Shown piece by piece: positions 6,713 to 7,241 of a DNA stretch of 7,241 nucleotides. Under the pieces are notes generated by a model. It was not told the DNA's origin and did not search any database. It saw only the letters and a program-made list of their open reading frames with translations. Positions within the stretch are counted from its first letter, which is position 1. Every line of letters begins with the position of its first letter. A program made the translations under genes and the position numbers. The DNA comes from Tannerella sp. GTDB taxonomy: Bacteria > Bacteroidota > Bacteroidia > Bacteroidales > Tannerellaceae. The stretch is from assembly GCA_031261145.1 (NCBI GenBank), contig JAISJX010000081.1:1-7241 (forward strand), in the 5' to 3' direction.

Positions 6713-6743
6713 TTTGTTATTGTTAAAATTGTTCCCACCTTTG
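6713..6743 (+). promoter_or_regulatory. Probable Bacteroidetes-type promoter of nadA
   Basis: TTTG at 6713-6716 and CACCTTTG at 6736-6743 are 19 bases apart. The -7 element matches TAnnTTTG in seven of eight positions allowing for the two free bases (C in place of the first T). The region is AT-rich and lies 21 bases before the first nadA ATG, giving a short 5' leader. A perfect tandem TTGTTA TTGTTA (6714-6725) overlaps the -33 end of the spacer. Position and fit support the call; the imperfect -7 box lowers confidence. Confidence 0.55.
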
Positions 6744-6764
6744 TATTGGATTTATAAGACGAGG

Positions 6765-7241
6765 ATGATGAACTTAACAACAGATTATACGGCGGCAATA
6801 GACAAGTTGCGCAAGGAAAAGAATGCGGTCATTCTGGCTCATTATTACCAGACGGCAGATATTCAGGATATTGCCGATTATGTGGGAGACAGTTTAGCCT
6901 TGGCGCAGTGGGCCTCAAAAACGACAGCGGATATTATTGTGCTGTGCGGCGTCCATTTTATGGGCGAGACGGCCAAAATCTTATGCCCGGATAAAAAAGT
7001 GTTGGTGCCCGACCTTGCGGCAGGTTGTTCATTGGCTGACAGTTGTCCGGCTGATGAATTTGCCGGATTTATAAAGCAACACCCCGGACACACGGTGATT
7101 TCGTACGTCAATACGACCGCAGCCGTGAAAGCGCTGACGGATATTGTGGTTACCTCTACCAACGCCCGGAAAATCGTGGAGAGTTTTCCGAAAGACGAAA
7201 AGTTGATTTTTGGGCCAGACCGCAATCTGGGCAATTACATC
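6765..7241 (+). CDS. nadA: Quinolinate synthase NadA, N-terminal half (3' end outside the window)
   Basis: NadA condenses iminoaspartate with dihydroxyacetone phosphate to make quinolinate, the second step of de novo NAD synthesis, using a [4Fe-4S] cluster in the cytoplasm. 159 codons are visible, about half of the usual 300-350, and the frame is open to the right edge. Diagnostic motifs: ILAHYYQ near the N-terminus, [36 protein letters not shown] (the Cys in AGCSLAD is the first of three cluster ligands), [11 protein letters not shown], and the last visible [11 protein letters not shown]. The other two cluster cysteines lie outside the window. Two in-frame ATGs occur at 6765 and 6768; GAGG at 6761-6764 abuts the first and is 3 bases from the second, so the true start is uncertain by one residue. 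It has its own probable promoter and is functionally unrelated to the preceding block. Confidence 0.97.
   Translation, partial: MMNLTTDYTAAIDKLRKEKNAVILAHYYQTADIQDIADYVGDSLALAQWASKTTADIIVLCGVHFMGETAKILCPDKKVLVPDLAAGCSLADSCPADEFAGFIKQHPGHTVISYVNTTAAVKALTDIVVTSTNARKIVESFPKDEKLIFGPDRNLGNYI

Larger units (their letters stand above)
6540..6764. other. Gene-free spacer between the transporter and nadA
   Basis: 225 bases with no convincing protein-coding frame. The first 120 bases are moderately GC-rich and hold three small inverted repeats (6571-6587, 6612-6655, 6657-6672). The last 65 bases turn AT-rich and carry a probable nadA promoter. No canonical intrinsic terminator (GC stem followed by a T run) is visible on the + strand, so how the transporter transcript ends is not clear from sequence. 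Confidence 0.7.

Noticed and set aside
6553..6798. Minus-strand 81-codon frame in the spacer before nadA
   Set aside because: Runs into the nadA start and promoter, is serine-run rich at its N-terminus and has no recognisable domain or upstream promoter.
1..7241. CRISPR arrays, insertion sequences, tRNA or rRNA genes
   Set aside because: No regularly spaced repeats, transposase-like frames, terminal inverted repeats or RNA gene signatures were found on either strand.

Overview
The window looks like chromosomal DNA from a member of the Bacteroidota, most likely order Bacteroidales. The evidence is the close fit of the TypA and NadA proteins to that group, a textbook Bacteroidetes-type promoter (TTTG, 20 bases, TATCTTTG) at 1932-1963, weak or absent Shine-Dalgarno sequences before most genes, and a dialkylresorcinol gene set of the kind seen in flexirubin and aryl-polyene loci of this phylum. 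Genus cannot be decided from the sequence alone. All recognisable genes are on the + strand and packed tightly.

Layout: (1) 1-1012, the 3' part of typA (bipA), a ribosome-associated GTPase, cut by the left edge. (2) 1031-1936, a DarA-like aromatase 18 bases after typA. (3) 1932-1963, a promoter that overlaps the darA stop codon. (4) 1969-6539, a five-gene tightly coupled block: DarB ketosynthase, a 131-residue protein with an apparent Cro/CI-like C-terminal half, a BtrH-like acyltransferase, an ABC ATPase and its ABC-2 type permease, with gaps of 1, 3 and 11 bases and a final 1-base overlap. (5) 6540-6764, a gene-free spacer with several small inverted repeats and a probable nadA promoter. 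(6) 6765-7241, the 5' half of nadA (quinolinate synthase), cut by the right edge.

How the genes may work together: DarB is expected to join two fatty-acid-derived beta-keto/acyl thioesters into a 2,5-dialkyl-cyclohexane-1,3-dione, and DarA to oxidise it to a dialkylresorcinol. The BtrH-like protein has the Cys/His/Asp pattern of a carrier-protein-dependent acyltransferase and could load or esterify the product or a precursor. The ABC pair is a DrrA/ABC-2 type exporter that could move the lipid across the inner membrane. Only the two dar steps follow from characterised homologues; the rest is inference from co-location.

The most notable point is that this is a compact dar cassette lying directly between two housekeeping genes. 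It has no carrier protein, polyene ketosynthases, dehydratase, ammonia-lyase or outer-membrane genes between typA and nadA, so it must draw acyl chains from general fatty-acid synthesis or from a second locus. No mobile element, CRISPR array, tRNA or rRNA was seen.
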